From contig BCJX01000018.1 of NCBI GenBank assembly GCA_001600415.1, forward strand, positions 1 through 64,000: DNA of 64,000 bases, read 5' to 3'. Source of the DNA: Pascua guehoae. Its lineage: Eukaryota; Basidiomycota; Tremellomycetes; Trichosporonales; Trichosporonaceae. Below are positions 50,539 through 60,796 of the stretch, piece after piece. Both the position numbers and the translations under genes were made by a program. How positions within the stretch are numbered: position 1 is the stretch's first letter; every line of letters begins with the position of its first letter. The notes under the pieces were generated by a model. The model was given only the letters and a program-made list of their open reading frames with translations. It had not been told where the DNA came from and did no database searches.

Positions 50539-51895
50539 GGGAATTGGGGTGGCGTAGAGACTGGGCGTGGAGTTCTACCTGAGCGAGGTCGTGCTTGATC
50601 GCGCGAGATTGGGTCTGGGAGAAGCGTTATCTCGCTCGGTTCGGCCCATGTTATTATGTTGTGAGCCGTGGTTAGTAGCTTATCGCAAAAGATCATCGAC
50701 AGGTGCAGTGTTCTGCAAAGGATATGGACATCCAGGCTCCACGGGGCACCGTTGAGACAGTGCCGAAGCGGATCTTGGTGCTGGGAGCGGACATGAAGAT
50801 ACCCTGTTGCTCATTTCACAGCTCGGATAAACACAAAGCGGACGAGGAGCGGAGGGGGACGATGAAATCCGTCTCTGTTGGGGAGTCGGGCTCCGTTAAG
50901 AGAAGCGGAAGCGGAGATAGCAGACTCTGGTTCATCTCGTCTCCAAACGATGGAAAACGGGTGTGGAGGCGACCGGTAGGCTAAACCTCGGACGTGGACG
51001 TCGGTGTTGATCTCGGACGCGCACTTGCGAGAAACGCGGGATAACCTGAACGGGACAAGCAAGCAGATGTAAGGACAAATGCAGCTTTTGGATCCCAACA
51101 AAATGCATTGTACGGGAATCGAACCCCTGGGCCAACCCACAAGCCTGGCAGAGGTCGGGGGCCGGGGGGGGGGATTCGAGTTCTGGGGGTGCGGAGGCAA
51201 TTCGTTGGATTGCACGACGGTGGAAGTGTTGCTGGTGGGTGAATCAAATGATGGTATGCAAGTAACAGTTGCCAAAGGGATGGATCGTCACTTGAATCAT
51301 TCGTCTGCTGTCAATACACGCATGCACACATGCAATGAGCCCTCTGTTGTGTGCATTGTGCATTGTGTATGTGTATGTATGCACGTTGGCCGGGGGCTTG
51401 AGGGTTTGTAGAACAAAACGATTGTCTGGTTGCAGTGTGCACCCAGTAGTGGTACGAGTACCGAGTCGTCTCTGGCCCCTTTCAGGACAGTGCGTCATGG
51501 GCCCCAGGGTGGTCAATTTATTTGGGATCGGATCGGGTGGCGGAACTTGAAGTGGCGTCACTGGGCGTAGAGTGCGTTGCTTGGGTGGCGGCGTGCGGCA
51601 CGCACCCACCTGCACTCTGTTTCGGCCTCGGTAACTTTGGCAACTGGCACATCCCTACCCTCCAAGTCCATATACCAGCCCACCCGTCCAGTCGACTGTA
51701 CTTCTCTCATTCTCAACTTGGCTGTGTACACATATTCTTGTCGACACTTGACCATAATCTACTGTGAACGAACGACTCTGAGAGACCTTGCCGCGCGTAT
51801 CTGCCGACCCGACTGCTCCACCACCCGCACCGCATACCACACCCCTCCCTTCCTACACCCCCGCCCCCCATCCCCCCTACCCAAGCGACCCCACC
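50539..51895. other. Divergent promoter region with tRNA-like remnant
   Basis: This 1.36-kb gap separates the starts of the transporter (minus) and the G-gamma gene (plus). It contains a tRNA-Gly-like 3' fragment (51104-51165), a G10 run, and GTATGTAT repeats (about 51350-51380). No coding gene is supported. Confidence 0.5.
51104..51165 (-). pseudogene. tRNA-Gly-like 3' fragment
   Basis: On the minus strand the sequence ends GTTCGATTCCC...CAATGCA followed by TTTTG. It thus has a B box, a plausible acceptor 3' strand ending as in eukaryotic tRNA-Gly, and a Pol III-type T run. A CTGCCA string matches a GCC anticodon loop. The matching 5' acceptor strand (GCATTGT) is absent and the D-arm position is occupied by a G/C run. 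It is therefore probably a truncated tRNA or a tRNA-derived remnant. An intact tRNA with an unusual intron is less likely. Confidence 0.35.
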
Positions 51896-52382
51896 ATGAT
51901 TCTTGAGCCCATGTCGATCCAGTCGCCGCAGCGCGCGCGCAAGACGATGGCCGAGCTGCGCCTCCGCCGGCTGATTGAGCACAATGCGCGGCTCAAGGAG
52001 GACCTGATCCGCCCGCGCATCCCCGTCAGCCAAGCGAGCCAGTCGTGAGTTGTCGCGCTGCAAGCTAGCCTGTGGTCCAGTCTAGAGTGGGCACTGACAC
52101 CCACACCAGACTCATCGACTACTGCAAGGCGACGCGCGATCCGCTCCTGCCATCGGTATGGGGCGAGCTGCGCAAGGGCGAGGACCCGTACGCGCCGCCA
52201 GAGGCTGGGTGCTGCTCGGGTGAGTGTGACAGGAACGCGGGCGGGGGAACACTGGCTCGCGACGGCAGCCTGGTGGTACGGAGCTGGAGCGGGCCGATAT
52301 CGCCCAACAGATATACGCGAGCAGGAAGCAACTGCGCATGGTCGGAGCAGTCGGAGCACACCGCTGACGGACAGTCATGTAG
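51896..52382 (+). CDS. Heterotrimeric G-protein gamma subunit
   Basis: Three exons (51896-52044, 52110-52219, 52375-52382) join in frame to 88 residues. The helix [20 protein letters not shown], the segment [16 protein letters not shown] and the ending GCCSVM are diagnostic of fungal G-gamma (Ste18/Gpg type). The second Cys begins the CaaX box CSVM, to be prenylated, and the preceding Cys may be palmitoylated. It partners with G-beta in pheromone or nutrient signalling at the plasma membrane. The last exon is only 8 nt (TC ATG TAG). Without splicing of the 155-nt intron the frame runs on to 52563 with no CaaX box. A second in-frame ATG at 51911 could also be the start. Confidence 0.88.
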
Positions 52383-53895
52383 ACGCGCGCCTCGACTACT
52401 ATACACTTCGACTAATGGGATGCACTTTGGGTTTCGTGAGCAGCGTGCAGCATTGCGACAGGTGGCGGACAGCAGGCGGCAGGCGGTGCAGCGGGCACCA
52501 CAGGCACACCGCAGGCACTCACCGACCGGAAGCGCGGCCGTGGCCGTGGGCGCGCGCACCTGACTGGACCTGATGGCGACAACCGGGGGTCCGAGCGCAG
52601 ACGACGCAAACGGCATGACGGCGGCATGGGCCGCTAGGACCGCTGCACTGACCACTCGACTGGCTACCACTGGCCACGACTGGCCACTTGGGTGAGAGGG
52701 CGGGCACACGTGCTGCGTCTGTGCCGCAGAGGTGACTGCTGCGAAGGGTGCGTGTACAGTGGTGACTTGCAGAGGTATGGTGTGCACCGCGCCAGCAGTG
52801 ACCAGTGCAGGTGGGTAGCCACTGACCCAGTCGTCTTGCTCGCCCTCCCCTCGCCTCACCTCGCCCACCTTGCGCATCGCCGCCGTCGTCTTCAGCGCAT
52901 ATACTCATGCACAACCTCGATGCCACGGTGACCCGACCCGTGACGCCGTGACGGCGTGACCTCTCGCCACGCCGAAAGCGTCCCAACGCGGTCGGGATCG
53001 GAGGTGCTCGGCGACACGGCACCGGCAGTACCCGACCGTGACCGAGTCGTGCTCGCGCGCATGCGTACTCGTTTGGGCCCGACGTGGACGTGGACGTGAC
53101 CGTCGACTTTTTTTTGACCTTTTGGACAAAAAGACGAGACATGGCCAGGACGCACGACGCCGACGACGCCACGCGCGCCACCCGCCACATATCCCCCGGG
53201 CCCTGCCCTCGTCTCGTCTCCTACAGCCTGCAGTCTGCAGCCTGCAGGCTTCCGTGCTGGATCACCAGACCTCTTGGCCCCTGCCCGCCTGCCCTGGCCT
53301 GCAGGCCAGCCTGACACCCACCGCGGCAGGACCCCTGCGAGTCGGCCCACAGAGGCGCCGCTCGGATCCGTCATCGGCCCCCAGCAACGTCCTGTCGGCA
53401 TTGTACCCAGCGCCCAGCGTGGCGCAGCTAGCCTCTCGCTTCCAGCGATCTGATCCCCGCGCCACATTGGCTTGGCGTGGCGATTCCGCTCGTGGCTGGC
53501 ATGGCATGGCGTGCAGTTCAGTGCATGCAGTGCTCGAGACGTCGCAGGCTGAGTGCGGTGACCCATGTCTTGGGCGGATTCGGCTTGCCTACAGTACGCC
53601 CGCGCAAGTACTCACCAGGGTCGCGTGCGTCGCTCAATGTCGGACGTGGGGTTGCGAGCTCGCGCACGTGCCTTTGACCGAGTTGCATGCGTGCTCTGGG
53701 ACGGCCTACTGTTGGGTGCTGTGGCCATGGTGGTTCTGGCCAGTCGCGAGTGGACACGGCGTGTGGCTCGTCTGGCTGGTCTACAGTAGGTCGGTATGGT
53801 CACTGGTCTGCTCATCTCGGGCCCAGTGTGCTTGGGCTGCTTTGTCTGCTCGCGTGGCTCTACAGCTCACCCGCCTGACGGTTGACATATCTTGC

Positions 53896-54021
53896 TTGAC
53901 CGTTCTATCTTTCTTGACAGTTCTATCTTGCTAGACCGTTCTATCTTTCTTGACAGTTCTATCTTGCTAGACCGTTCGATCTTTCTTGACAGTTCTATCT
54001 TGCTAGACCGTTCCATCTTGC
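53896..54021 (+). repeat. 18-bp tandem repeat, seven copies, 36-bp higher-order unit
   Basis: Seven contiguous 18-mers alternate between TTGACAGTTCTATCTTGC and TAGACCGTTCTATCTTTC, giving a 36-bp dimer period (TTGACAG at 53914, 53950 and 53986). Copies differ by one or two bases. Because 18 is a multiple of three, both strands read open as hexapeptide repeats (LDRSIF/LDSSIL on plus). Confidence 0.95.
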
Positions 54022-54452
54022 TTGACGACGCGTTTGGCTTGACGGTCGACCTGTTCGACAGCTCACGCCAGGCCGAGCTTGGCTCAGTATCCCACCTGTG
54101 GCTTGCCAGCTCGCCTTGGGTGGACAGCTTGGTGTCGGTGAGCCAGCTCTCCTCTCTATCCTCTGCTCCCTCACTGTCACGGGGCTGACCGGGCCGTCTC
54201 TGGCAAACGGGCTCACAACCTCTGAGTCTTAGTACTCTCACGATTTGCCTGATGGCCCACTTTGTGTTGGAATAACCGCTGTACAAGGAATCGATTAGCC
54301 TAGTGTTGCCCTTTCCAACATTTTGGAGGTCAGTGGGCACTGCTAGGACTCCTACCTCGCTACCTCAGGTTGAACCTGCCAGGGGGGTCTCGCGGGGAGG
54401 AGCGTCCAAGTCGTAGAGCCAGGTTCATGTCTGGAAACGTTGGAGCCAGAAG

Positions 54453-54596
54453 GTCACTCGATACAAAGGTCACTCGACACCAAGATCACTCGATACAAAA
54501 GTCACTCGATACGAAAGTCACTCAATACAAAAGTCACTCGATGCAAAAGTCACTCGATTCAAAGGTCACTCGATGCAAAAGTCATTCGACACGAAA
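54453..54596 (+). repeat. 16-bp tandem repeat, nine copies
   Basis: Nine contiguous copies of GTCACTCGATACAAAA or one- to three-base variants, each exactly 16 bp (TCACTCG at 54454, 54470, 54486, 54502, 54518 and so on). Confidence 0.95.
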
Positions 54597-54728
54597 GAAA
54601 GAGTATAATCAACGCGAATCAACGCGGCTTCTTCATCTCATGTACAAACTACTTTCATTGTTCATTTACTGCTGAGCTCATTTACTGCTGAGCTTTTCCG
54701 GTCGTGCCAAAGGCCACGCTTCTCCCGC

Positions 54729-55922
54729 CTACATAATCTCGTTCCAGCACTTGCCCTTGGCGAGGGCGACCGAGCAGTCGCTGCCGATAAAGCCCTTTTT
54801 GCCCTTGCCCTTGCAGTCCGAGATCTGCCATCAGTGACTGAGCTGGTACGGATGGGTCACTCACGGGCCAGCCGTTGTAGTCGACGCAGCTCTTTGACGA
54901 GCGGGCAGGGGCCGCACAGCGGTTGACGCGGCAGCCGGCAAGGAACGAGCAGATCTTGTTACCGTGGTTCCTAGTGGTCAGTGCGGGTGACCGAAAGGGG
55001 CGCCAACTCGGACTCTGACTCACTTGTAGCACGAGACCTTTCCCTTCTTGTCGCGCTTGTCGTGGTCATGGTCATGGTGGTTGGCATCGCGCGTGCCAAA
55101 GTCGTAAATGTGGACGTTGCCGCGCTTGCGCAGCACCTGGTGCGGCGTAGAGAGCAGGATCATGCCGTCGCGCACCACATTGGTGTGCACCCCGTGCACG
55201 TCGGCCGACTGGTACCGGCCCAGCACGGCCACGTCGCCGTCAATGTGCTCGTGCGGGAGCTCGCCGTGCTCGTTGGCCTCGACCAGCTCGTCCTTGTTCC
55301 ACAGGAGCGCGTCGCGGACTGGGAAATAGATGCGCAGCGAGCGGTCGATAAAGTCGTACCACGCGTTGTTGGCGACACCCTCGACCTCCCAGGCGGAGGG
55401 GTGGTCCTTGATGGCCGTCTCGATGACGTCGCGGTCCTCGTCGTTCATGTCGATGCTGCGGGTTAGGTGTCGGGGTTGGGGGTGTGTGTGACCATTGGGA
55501 GTGTGAAGCTAAGGGAGGAAGGGAGGGAGGGGGGGAAGGAAGGCGATGGCGATCGCGACGGCGAGGGGGGACGATGCCGGGTTGGAGGGAGAGGGAGGTG
55601 GGGGGAGGGCGGTGGAGGAGAAGGAGTGGGGGAGACGGAGTGGGGGAGAATGAGGCGGGGATCGGGAGGAAGGAAGGGTTTAGAGGAGGGTTTAAAAGGA
55701 GGGAGAAAGAAACGGGATACGGAGATACAAAAGGAGGGGGTAGAGGACTCACCGCTTGTAACCGAGGAGCTTGATGGTACCGTTGTCAAACTGCCATTTC
55801 TGCGAGTCGATGAGACGCTCCTCGAAGCGGCGGAGGTCGTCGTCGCGCTCGGCGATGGTAGAGGGAACCGCAGACGCGGTGAGGGCGAGGGCGAGTGCGC
55901 CGAGCGAGAGGGCGAGTTTCAT
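54729..55922 (-). CDS. Secreted protein with cysteine-rich C-terminus, family unknown
   Basis: Four exons (55753-55922, 55024-55455, 54865-54970, 54729-54824) join in frame to 267 residues. A signal peptide is clear: MKLALSLGALALALTASAVP. The central part (about 58-200) contains DFIDRSLRIYFPVRDALLW, GELPHEHIDGDVAVLGRYQ and a His/Asp-rich HHDHDHDK stretch that could bind metal. The last 65 residues hold eight Cys: IC, GC, RC, SC, DC, DC, KC and the earlier SCYK. I do not recognise the family. No transmembrane or GPI signal is present, so it should be secreted. The first intron (55456-55752) is almost entirely pyrimidine on the coding strand. Confidence 0.8.
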
Positions 55923-57877
55923 GATGGTAGGTGGCGGGGTACCTCTATGGTGGGGCCAGTGAGTGGAAGTGAGTGAGGAGAAAGTAGAGGAAGGCGGAAA
56001 ATGAAGAACAAGATGTGAGATGAGTAGAGCTACATGTCCATCATTTATAAAAGGGCGCACTCGTGGACTGTCACCGGGCAAGAGTGCACACAAAATGCCT
56101 CACCCCACACGACCAGTGATCGTCTTCGGGTGGTCTTCTTTCTCGCCTCCGTCCTCGCCTCCGTCCTTCCCTCGTTCGCTTCCTTCCTTCCTTCCCTCCC
56201 TGCCTCCCCTTCTTCCCTCTCTTCCTTCCTTCCTTCCTTCCTTTGTTCCCTCCTTTGCTTCCTCTGCTACTGTCCCCGTTGCTAGCGCCTGGTTCGTTTC
56301 CTTCCCTCTCTTCTTCGTGCTCGTTCCGCCCGGTCCGTTGCGCGGCATAGGTACCGTCTGTACCACCAGTCGGTCGTATGTGACGCCCCTCGGGGTGCTT
56401 CCGAATCATAGTCTCAAACCTTGAAATATCCACAGGCTCGAGGTGCACGACCTGCAACTGGAACCATCAGAGCTAGCGCCGTCGCCGCCAGTGTGTCAAT
56501 TCTGGGGCGCTGGCGCTGGGGGTTCCAAATGATGCTACGTACTCTTGAATAGTGTGGAGCACCAAACAAGTCGCGCCAACAAGAGGTCAGATGACTGTCA
56601 AACACGTCCCTGTCGCCCATGGCAACAAGGCTAGTGGGTCCTTGTGCCTTGACCCAATTTTCGTTCTTGGCAGTGCCGTCGTGTGCATTGTGCAATCACA
56701 CAATGGCTTGGCATTTGTTCAGTAGAGACGGCAGTAAATGCAGAGTAGCGGAACGCAACTCGCCCACAACGCCGTTGGTTGTTGACAAGCGCCACATCAA
56801 AGTTTAAATGCAACACAACCCATTCATGCTGTATCAGGTCCCAGGTACAGCATGAATGCCCCGAGCCGCCCCATATCGTTCCGCAACCGCCCCGGCTAGC
56901 ACGTCGCGCAACGTCGCTGGGCGAGGATGCCTTGCCGCCATGGAACCTAATGGAGACCCAGGCGTGCTGACCTCATGGTATCGGGCTATTCCAACCTTGA
57001 CTAATGCTCCTATCGCACCGAGAGTGGGAGATGGGGGCTGGGGCTTGCACAACCTTCAGAATGTGGCTTGAGGTGGGTTTGTCAATTGTGAAGAGAGTCG
57101 ATGAGTTGGGATGCGCTTCGACGTCTTGTTCGAAGGAAGCTCGAAGGACGCTAGAACGAACACCGCTGAATGAGGCCTGAGCATGCACCGTGCGGCGCCG
57201 CGTGCGCGCAAGTGGGCAAGTCCCAGGTCATGTCTCGCAGCCTTGAGCATGCAGCACTGCACAACTACTGTGACACTCTGCTCGTGTCGCTTGTCTCACC
57301 CCGTTGTGACCCCCCCGACGCCCGTGTCAATGCGCTAGCCGATCCGAGACGCAAGCGCGCATCGGCCGACGCCCCAAGGCACTGCGCACTACAGTCGGCT
57401 CGCCTCGTGTGCTGCCAAGAAACTGTATTAGTCGCACGTTGCATTGTTCACCCGGGTCTGAACCATCGGACAAGATGTTGGCAGAGCATGCGGAGAAAGC
57501 CTAAAAACAGTGCATAGAGGCCGTTGTAACGGATGAATGCAACATTCCTCTCTCTGTCACACCTCCTTATCTCCTGTATCCTGCACTCAGGCAGTCACCA
57601 CAATGGGATGCGAGGGGAGGCTTCGTTTTCCAGTGACGTCACACCACGTGGAAGCTTGACACCCTTCACAATTCATTACGTAAAAACCCCCAAGGGTTCA
57701 AGCCAAATGCCACAGTTTGGAAGTCACTAATGCCGCAAATTGCCGCCCGCCGATCCCATCGCTCGCTCGCGAGCGAGGGCCTGGAGGTCTGGGAGGATGA
57801 GTTTTGGATGAGTTGGATGGCAATTTTGTTGTTTCCAACCACCAAAACCACCCGTTTTGCAGAAAATACCTGTAGAC
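55923..57877. other. Divergent intergenic region with hairpin
   Basis: This 1.95-kb gap separates the secreted protein gene (minus) and RPL22 (plus). The left end carries a CCTT/TTCC pyrimidine tract (about 56140-56260). A perfect 13-bp inverted repeat lies at 56821-56858. No protein or RNA gene is supported. Confidence 0.5.
56821..56858. repeat. Perfect 13-bp inverted repeat, 12-bp loop
   Basis: The arms CATTCATGCTGTA (56821-56833) and TACAGCATGAATG (56846-56858) are exact reverse complements around TCAGGTCCCAGG. They could form a stem-loop in RNA or a cruciform, or bind a dimeric factor. Confidence 0.9.
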
Positions 57878-58659
57878 ATGGTGGGTCTCTCTAGCCTCTC
57901 GCGCGATGTTGTTCTGACCTCTCTCCTCCATGCTCCGCGCTCTCGCCGCCACCTCGCACGCTTTCCACGCTCGAAACCCCCCGTCACACGATCCCGTTGA
58001 CCTCGCAACATGGCACTGTTTCGCGTCTTGCTGGCCTCCTCCTCTTGCCTCTTGATCTTCTGATCTCTTTGGTTTCCTAACGCCCGCGCGAATATCTTAC
58101 CATCCCCAGCCCAAGGCCACTGCTTCCAAGACCGCCGGCAAGCCCGTGCACAAGTTCATTGTGGACTACTCGGTCCCGGCCAACGACAACGTCTTCGACG
58201 GTGCCGCCTTCGAGAAGTTCCTCCACGACCGCATCAAGGTCGACGGCAAGCCCGGCCAGCTCGGTGACGCCATCACCCTGACCGAGGAGGGTGAGTAGAG
58301 ACGCGGCGTGGGGGAGCGTTGCGGGAGAGATGGAGAGTGTCCGGGTGTAGCAGTTGTGTACAGTCGCGTTCTGCGCGGTCGTGCTGCCTCAGCCCGTGTA
58401 CCGACGTTCTTGACCTCTTTCCGCTTCGCTCTCCTGGAAGACGCCGGACCAGTTGGACACGGCAGAAACCTAACGCCCAGGCAACAAGCTCGTCCTTACC
58501 TCGACCATCCCCTTCTCGAAGCGCTACCTCAAGTACCTTACTAAGAAGCACCTCAAGAAGAACTCGTTCGAGAACTTCCTCCGCGTCGTTGCCACCTCGA
58601 AGGACACGTACTCGCTCCGCTACTTCAAGGTCGACCAGGACGTTGAGGAGGAGGAGTAA
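57878..58659 (+). CDS. RPL22: 60S ribosomal protein eL22
   Basis: Three exons (57878-57880, 58110-58290, 58481-58659) join in frame to 120 residues. The first coding exon is the ATG alone, spliced through a 229-nt intron to [11 protein letters not shown]. The protein shows the eL22 pattern: [50 protein letters not shown] and the acidic tail DVEEEE. It is an RNA-binding protein of the large subunit near the peptide exit tunnel. An ATG-only first exon with a long first intron is common in ribosomal protein genes. I see no clear snoRNA boxes in the introns. Confidence 0.94.
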
Positions 58660-59114
58660 ACGGCGGCCCATTGGTAGAGATGTGTCACACATCGTAGATG
58701 TATCTCTTGGGTTACGGGTGTCTATTGGGAGCAGGAACGTGTGCGGAGCAAGGAGATGGTTGCGTGGTGTCGCTGTCTGCATTGTTGGCATTCAGATTGT
58801 GTGTCTCGTACTGCTGTGCTTCTTCCTGTGTCTGTGTGCTGCAGGCGCACTCTGCACAGTTGAACGCTGGGCGGACTGTATGGAGGTGTGGATGCTTCTC
58901 CAGTGAAGTCTGGTCGGTCTGAAATTTGAGAACACCCGTGGGAGAGTGGCGACGAGATATCTACCCAGATTTGATCCCGCGGTACGCGGTGCCGAGATTT
59001 CAGAGCCGTCTCGATCCGACGCGTCTCTGACCGACGTCACTACAACTGTACCTAGACGGTCTTCCCACAAACACACCCACAAACGCACCCACAAAGCACC
59101 AGCACACTTGCATC
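58660..59114. other. Intergenic region, RPL22 3' flank and COQ11 promoter
   Basis: This 455-bp gap lies between two plus-strand genes. It ends in repeats of CACAAACNCACC type (59067-59100) just before the COQ11 ATG. No gene is seen. Confidence 0.5.
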
Positions 59115-60645
59115 ATGTCCGTCCGAGCTGTCCCCCGCCTGCTCGTCGTCGGCGGCAACGGCTACCTCGGTAGGCCTCCGAACCCAGCAAGCCACTAACC
59201 CCAGGCTCGGCAGTCTGCAAGGCCGCCGTCGTAAAGGGCTGGGACGTCTCAAGCATGAGGTGGGCTACCCACCGCACATCGACTGCTAACCCACAGCTCG
59301 TCGGGAAAGCCCTACACGTCGCCGGCGGGCCACACGCCCAAGTGGGTTGACAAGGTCGCATGGCACCGCGCCTCGGCCTTTGAGCCCGACACGTACGCGG
59401 GGCTCGTGGGCGCCTCGTCGGCCGTCGTGACTACCCTCGGCATCCTCCTCGAGGACGCGGGGTACAAGGGCAGCGTGCGCGATGGCAATGTCTTGGGGCT
59501 CGCCAAGGCCATGGCCGCGGGGGTGGCGGGGTCGGGGCCGGCGAGCAATCCGCTCAAGACGGAGGGGGAGAGGAGGCGGTCGTATGAGGCCATGAATAGG
59601 GATGCGGGTGAGTGTGATGTGGCCGGGTGTCTGCTTGTCTCCTGGGATGGGGGGAGGGGGGAGTTAGTGGTGGTATGGAGACTCGGACATTGCCGTTCCC
59701 GTGGGGCTTCTTGTTATTTGTTATCAGTGCCGGGGAGGGCCGGGGGGGTGGTGGGCGGAATGGAGACTAGGACATGCCCGTGGCGCGGCTTGTCATCTTG
59801 CCGGAAGCCCGGCTGGCATCCTGCTCGTGATGCTCAGTCGCCTCTCGGCTGTCACAGCTGCTGAAATGGTCGCATGCCGGGGACTCTTGAGTGAGCCGCA
59901 GCTTGTGACTGTGTTGGCAGTGTGGCTCTCGAAATCCAGCTGTCACCCGACTGCCATGTCCAAAACATCACAGAGCTGGAATGGTGCGAATGAGCCTCAC
60001 CTCTTGCCCGCTGCTGCTGTGTGCCTATCGTCACTGGGCGCATGGCCTTCTATCTGTTGCCTTTCAAATTCGGCTCCTGAAAACCCCAACCTCTACAATG
60101 AGCCCTCAGCTCTGTTGTGTTCCAGCAACTCACACACCTGCTGTACCACTCACACTGCAGCTCTCACCCTGCTCGACACGATGATCTCGACGCCAACGAC
60201 CGTCACCCCCCCGCGGTCCTTTGTCTACGTCTCTGCCGGATCCTCATTCTCGCCTGTCGTCCCAGAACGCTACCTGTCGACCAAGCGCGAAGCGGAGCGC
60301 GCCATCCTCGAGCGGTGCACGCCCGAGACGCAGATCCACCCCGTCATCATGCGCCCAGGACTCATGTACCACCCGCACGTGCGGCCCGTCTCGACGCTGC
60401 CTGCGTTTGCGCTCTCGATCACGGCTGGCTTGCACGACCGGCTCAAGATCCCCCTGCCGTTTTCGCCAGACTCGATGCTGGGCCGCACGGCCGAGACGCT
60501 CCGCACGCACCCGCTCCATGTCGACCATGTCGCGGACGCGATTATCCGCTGCATCGAGGACGGGAGCGAGGGGATTGTCGACGTACAGACCATGCGCAAG
60601 TGGGCCGGGTTCCAGGTGCCCGAGGAGACGCCCGACCATGCGTAA
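59115..60645 (+). CDS. COQ11: Coq11-type NAD(P)-binding protein (NDUFA9-like SDR)
   Basis: Four exons (59115-59169, 59205-59259, 59297-59607, 60161-60645) join in frame to 301 residues. The atypical SDR nucleotide motif GGNGYLG lies at 13-19. SSSGKPY and WHRASAFEPDTY come next. VVTTLGILLED follows, a string close to yeast Coq11 (YLR290C). The later YVSAGSSF and YLSTKREAE give the Y-x3-K pair, and MRPGLMYH follows. Coq11 belongs to the mitochondrial coenzyme Q biosynthetic complex at the inner membrane and modulates Q production. The basic start (MSVRAVPRLL) could act as a short import signal. Intron 3 is 553 nt, the largest in the gene, and contains an internal partial duplication. Confidence 0.88.
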
Positions 60646-60796
60646 GCGTTGGAGTTGAAAGCTGAGAGTTGAGAGGGCGAGTTGGGAGGGACGAGGACGT
60701 AGAGGGTGGGTGAGTGCACCGCTCAACAGCATTGCTTCAGACGTATGCATTGGTTATGCTCATGGACAGTGTAGGTACAACATTAGGGTGGCTTGT

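Larger units (their letters stand above)
52383..54728. other. Gene-less region with two minisatellites
   Basis: This 2.3-kb stretch lies between the G-gamma gene and the secreted protein gene (minus, 3' end). It holds an 18-bp tandem array (53896-54021) and a 16-bp array (54453-54596), both annotated separately. CTGCAG-rich patches occur at 53222-53310. Long open frames over the arrays occur on both strands and are by-products of the repeats. Confidence 0.5.

Noticed and set aside
53867..54340. Minus-strand open frame with SSKIEL/SRKIER repeats
   Set aside because: It is the translation of the 18-bp array. The opposite strand is equally open and no start context, introns or domain support a gene.
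57881..58109. Intronic snoRNA in RPL22
   Set aside because: No convincing C and D box pair with flanking stem was found on the sense strand.
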